Below are positions 62,801-64,000 of a stretch of 64,000 nt of DNA, piece by piece (the first letter of the stretch is position 1; every line of letters starts with the position of its first letter). Below the pieces are notes generated by a model. That model was not told where the DNA came from. It did not search any database and worked only from the letters and a program-made list of their open reading frames with translations. The DNA is from Pseudochryseolinea flava. Its GTDB lineage: Bacteria > Bacteroidota > Bacteroidia > Cytophagales > Cyclobacteriaceae. The position numbers and the translations under genes were made by a program. Where the stretch lies: positions 186,001-250,000 of the forward strand of contig NZ_QMFY01000004.1 in the NCBI RefSeq assembly GCF_003286915.1, written 5' to 3'.

Positions 62801-64000
62801 GTGGACCGCTGCTACACTCAGCGGTGTGAAAGTAGCGACGGACTATATTGTGGGAACAACAACCTTATCACAGTTCAATGGAAAAAACAGTACGGAAACA
62901 GTTACGATTCGTGGCGTTAATCCAGAAGGTGATAACACCATTTCATTTGGTATCAAGAGTAACAACGAAGCGCGTTATGGCGTGTGGAATTCGTTAGAAA
63001 TCCGATCATACACACCTGTAAGTGCGATTTTTGATACAGAACCGCCGACTATTCCACAGGCTCTTGTAGCGTCGAATATTACAGATGCGGGATTCCAGGT
63101 TGGGTGGTCGCCATCAACAGACAATATTGCTGTTACGTCCTATGAAGTATTCCTTGGATCTGATTTGGTTGCAACGGTACCAGACACTTTCGCGATCATC
63201 ACCAATTTACAACCAGCAACCATGTATAGTGTAAGTGTGCGCGCTGTCGATAGCAAAGGAAATCGATCTGGCTTCAGTAACGCACTTCAAGTCACAACAC
63301 TTAACTCATCCACAGAAGCGACGCTTTATTATCCATTGCCAGCCAGCGATATTACACTGCTTGGCTCATGGGGAACGAATGAGAACGGAACAGGTGCAAA
63401 TCCATCTTCTTTCACCGTCAACAATCAGCACTTCATGCTCACACATTCTGCAAGTGTTAATGCTCCTTGGATCATTAGTGGAACGAATTCCAAAATGATT
63501 GTTGATACGGCGTTCACACTAACCATCAATAATGTTGTTACGGCGATCGTCGATGTCAATCACACCGGTAGTGTGATTGTCAACTCGGCAACAGCACCCG
63601 TGTTTGGAACACTCGCTCCTACTTCAACAATTACCTTTACAGCAGACCCAGGGTCGATCCCGGGTGCTAACTACGGAAACATGATCCTGAGTGGTACAAA
63701 TTCTACAAAAGAGTTCGCCACCGGAACGTACGTAGTTAACGGAAATTTGCAAATCGCTGATGGCGTTTTGATGAATGGCGCCATGGGTAACAATACCGTA
63801 CTGAATATTTCTGGTAACCTTACGATACAGGGAACACCTGCAACACCGACAGATGCGCAGTTGATAACCGTAAACTTCAATTCGGGAACTAATCAAAGTA
63901 TAAATGCAAATGAAGACGCAATTCGTTTCCATCGCATCGTTGTTAGTAACGGAAGCACTGTTTCAGTGGCCGAAGGTGCAACACCCAAAACATTAACACT
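56823..64000 (+). CDS. Giant secreted esterase with FN3, PA14 and repeated APWNN domains (partial)
   Basis: Translation from the ATG at 56823 stays open for 2392 codons to the window edge; the C-terminus lies beyond. A signal peptide (ending AGNAQ) precedes an alpha/beta-hydrolase domain (HGSGESG, nucleophile Ser190 in HGLSMGGEG, His276 in NGGHSIW), related to the esterase domain encoded at 45613. Then follow an Ig-like stretch, about seven FN3 domains (for example near 58290, 58600, 59290, 59580, 61070, 62190, 63035), a PA14-like sugar-binding domain (about 58870-59285), cadherin/Ig-like domains near 59880-60470 and 61350-61600, and three copies of an unnamed domain with an APWNN motif. The end visible here looks like beta-helix or adhesin repeats. 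A T9SS signal is expected beyond the edge. Confidence 0.88.
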   Translation, partial: MKKSGTPIRAYVLSVIMSLSLALAGNAQNCPPSNTMPEFQDFTYTPVQSWNTSAYASYQYNNPDPTSASWMRFRMLSPNGFDRCASDGKKYPLIIFLHGSGESGVYDGSPNNGVGEQDNDKQMVHGGQRHQTAVQNGTFPGFVIYPQIRKSINNQNYWGLDNIKAVKYIVDKLIADYKVDEDRVYIHGLSMGGEGAWIFVANYPQYFAAIHPMSAAGSNFWNGTTGDMNVYKHVPIRHAQGGLDGAPTKEMGNEMVQQIRSIGGNIRYSYYPNGGHSIWNNEYNKSDFFSWFLSYRKYHPWVERQQTSFCPGENFSVKIGFTAGFSGYEWTKNDTTSAVISTSNEITVTQVVSAASGVGSYYGRFRRGATWTRWSPAVVIDSNKGPSATPTISANGSVNLVPLDGSPEVILSGPASKALYTWNVVPNTSLPATQNITVSTAGSYTLQTKDAAGSGLESNGETPTEYRGAPQGCISASSSPVVVTTSNGVGAPASPTNFFATTTSPNSVALSWDDRSSNELNFEIYRTTTPGSAYKLISIRPASSSPNPQTFTDVTVAANTIYYYRMRAVNNFGGSAYTPEISVSTAVDNVAPVAPVLSLVSASRTEVNLSWAGASDNVALYEYDVYQNGVLIATVPATTTTYKATGLVAFSTYNYVVRARDVANNTSPPSNQIVASAINSGLYYTYYHHNNDYSTVNDIVSKSSVIKNGYVSRFLISPRTREDMFAFIYEGFINIPTTGSYTFYLQSDEGSALYVNNVLVVNHDGTHGCSEKTGTPISLSAGSYPIRALYFEKTSGQCLTVRWAGPGIAKAEIPDAAFKDAVTPPPAVAAPSNFSASVFSFSQINLTWTDNSNNETGFEISRSSSSNGTYQVIAVRPANSTTFSHTGLAPSSTHFYKIRALSSNNASALVGPVNRTTSASPSAPNAPTGLAANAISATQVNLSWTDNSTNETGFEIQKSSSPSTGFVTLAIVNANVTTYSDTQVNGHSTIYYQVRSRGTGTTHSAYNGPVSATTPNRVPTIQNVPDQAMTAASGTAQTLEIIVSDPDNDPISFSFTTGGSPGLPVGGSFTDDGYGRAVLSFTNVAAGSYNIIATGSDGLASAQDPFTITFGSNTPPVVTAANPSNFTNSLVTEEGRTTPLILTVTDNEGNNTLVTPVITGLPSFATQGWTGTGTSARTLTLNFSPSVGQAGIYNMSVDFKDASNGITTKTFTVTVLPVDNFFTVSMNFVYNTPMNATPNYAEGSPWNNTGSPGTTSGTTIDLANLKDDQGATLRFINFNTGFNWTDANPYTVALTGDPGTLYTKKVRESFYKKGGGTSVLTFKNLNPALQYRFAIYGAGPSVGTASSTQYLITGATPTTLTQSNANNTTTVTTSGYIFPASNGTITIAVSRPSGVTTGNVYINALVMSAQYPAPEPPLAPSGLTLSAPTYNTVNVSWTDNSFNETSFQIFRSTTVNGTYSNVGTVPAEQTTFVDTPVQGRTTYYYKVRAVNAHGFNETTPLVVTTPNGAPIINDPGTITVRVGQTIQHNISATDPEGDPIVFSTLNLPAFATLVDNGNGTGYIRLIPQTTDIGSYSFTLRATDNLTAQSELTNVSIIVLDAELDEAFFVNLRGAGTISDAPAPWNNRTNGDGTALFNTSGQNTSGVTISGTNWTSFVNTGGVNSGNNSGVYPDNVIQSGWTTNSTTTGATLAILGLDNNKRYNIVLLGSINEFWFANTTYTINGVTKTLNTTKNKSNTVRFIGIQPSSGIISINVKRGANVNASPAITQRDGYLNALVIESYTPGNSPRKPTNLVAEATSKTAIKLTWFDNASDETGFEIARATNQAGPFSVIHTTAASVDNYTDAGLTPNTGYIYRIRAVKTAQPASAYTNDALATTYNKIIKVNLNYSTAGGHLQAPAPWNNTASVPVAGMSFNNLMDENSTPTTVDLSIETQGSGSGNDTGFSTGNNSGVYPDAVLSNYYYYEQFEAPNQYLLSQLDPNYTYDLVFLGSEWTAATLSGVKVATDYIVGTTTLSQFNGKNSTETVTIRGVNPEGDNTISFGIKSNNEARYGVWNSLEIRSYTPVSAIFDTEPPTIPQALVASNITDAGFQVGWSPSTDNIAVTSYEVFLGSDLVATVPDTFAIITNLQPATMYSVSVRAVDSKGNRSGFSNALQVTTLNSSTEATLYYPLPASDITLLGSWGTNENGTGANPSSFTVNNQHFMLTHSASVNAPWIISGTNSKMIVDTAFTLTINNVVTAIVDVNHTGSVIVNSATAPVFGTLAPTSTITFTADPGSIPGANYGNMILSGTNSTKEFATGTYVVNGNLQIADGVLMNGAMGNNTVLNISGNLTIQGTPATPTDAQLITVNFNSGTNQSINANEDAIRFHRIVVSNGSTVSVAEGATPKTLT
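60480..61055 (+). repeat. Unnamed APWNN domain, copy 1 (divergent)
   Basis: About 190 residues, with SPWNN near 60550 and the closing phrase VYINALVMS. It starts VSMNFVYNTP, matching the VNLRGAG and VNLNYSTAG starts of the other copies. Confidence 0.7.
61605..62170 (+). repeat. Unnamed APWNN domain, copy 2
   Basis: It has FVNLRGAGTISDAPAPWNN, then NSGVYPDNV, and closes with GYLNALVIESYTPG. A 15-base stretch coding the PWNN motif (GCTCCTTGGAACAAC, near 61681) is identical in copy 3. Confidence 0.8.
62455..63020 (+). repeat. Unnamed APWNN domain, copy 3
   Basis: It has VNLNYSTAGGHLQAPAPWNN, then NNSGVYPDAV, and closes with GVWNSLEIRSYTPV. It shares more motifs with copy 2 than with copy 1. 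Confidence 0.8.

Noticed and set aside
1-64000. Transfer or ribosomal RNA genes, insertion sequences, prophage or plasmid functions
   Set aside because: No cloverleaf-like sequence with the GTTC-A-A arm, no rRNA segments, no transposase or integrase frame and no terminal inverted repeats were found on reading both strands; a covariance-model scan would be needed to exclude small RNAs.

Overview
The window is a chromosomal segment of a Bacteroidota bacterium, most likely of the Cytophagales (Chryseolinea/Ohtaekwangia-like; the rank below phylum is inference). The signs are type IX secretion (T9SS) C-terminal sorting domains of type A and type B, a PorP/SprF protein, a Porin_10 family porin, promoters of the TAnnTTTG type, mostly weak Shine-Dalgarno sequences and a menaquinone operon. 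No tRNA, rRNA, insertion sequence, phage gene or CRISPR array was seen.

Left part, 1-18.9 kb: cell-surface polysaccharide. A long leftward operon begins with the export pair wza/wzc. It continues with a nonulosonic (sialic/legionaminic-type) acid module: a LegB-type 4,6-dehydratase, a glycosyltransferase, two different NeuB-family synthases, a YhcH/NanQ-like protein, a CMP-sugar-type cytidylyltransferase and a CBS-nucleotidyltransferase of the PtmE type. It ends with an SGNH hydrolase and a Wzx-like flippase that is cut by the window edge. Next come a UDP-GlcNAc 4-epimerase-like gene, a UDP-glucuronate 4-epimerase on the other strand, the sulfate-activation set cysC-cysD-cysN-cysQ, and kdsC-kdsA for Kdo.

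Middle, 18.9-40.5 kb: a penicillin-acylase-family hydrolase with a small membrane protein; a DUF1800/DUF1501 pair followed by an outer-membrane barrel and a lipoprotein; then, leftward, lpxK and a porin. Rightward again come a Nif3-like protein, a coiled-coil protein whose zinc ribbon has lost most cysteines, and a secreted TPR protein, with a histidine phosphatase convergent to them. The menaquinone genes follow: a hotdog thioesterase, menF, menD, menB and menE. menA, menC and menH are not in the window.

Right part, 40.5-64 kb: a second exopolysaccharide module (single-domain response regulator, polyprenyl-phosphate sugar transferase with a receiver-like N-terminus, two family-2 glycosyltransferases, an SDR epimerase) closed by a strong terminator. 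Then a secreted esterase with 16 PKD-type domains and a type B T9SS signal, paired with a PorP/SprF-SPOR fusion; a GT-C-like membrane protein; two multi-pass acyltransferases; and the first 2392 codons of a giant secreted esterase with FN3 and PA14 domains and three copies of an unnamed domain. The overall theme is building, exporting and decorating surface glycans, together with T9SS-exported enzymes that probably act on glycans or their esters.
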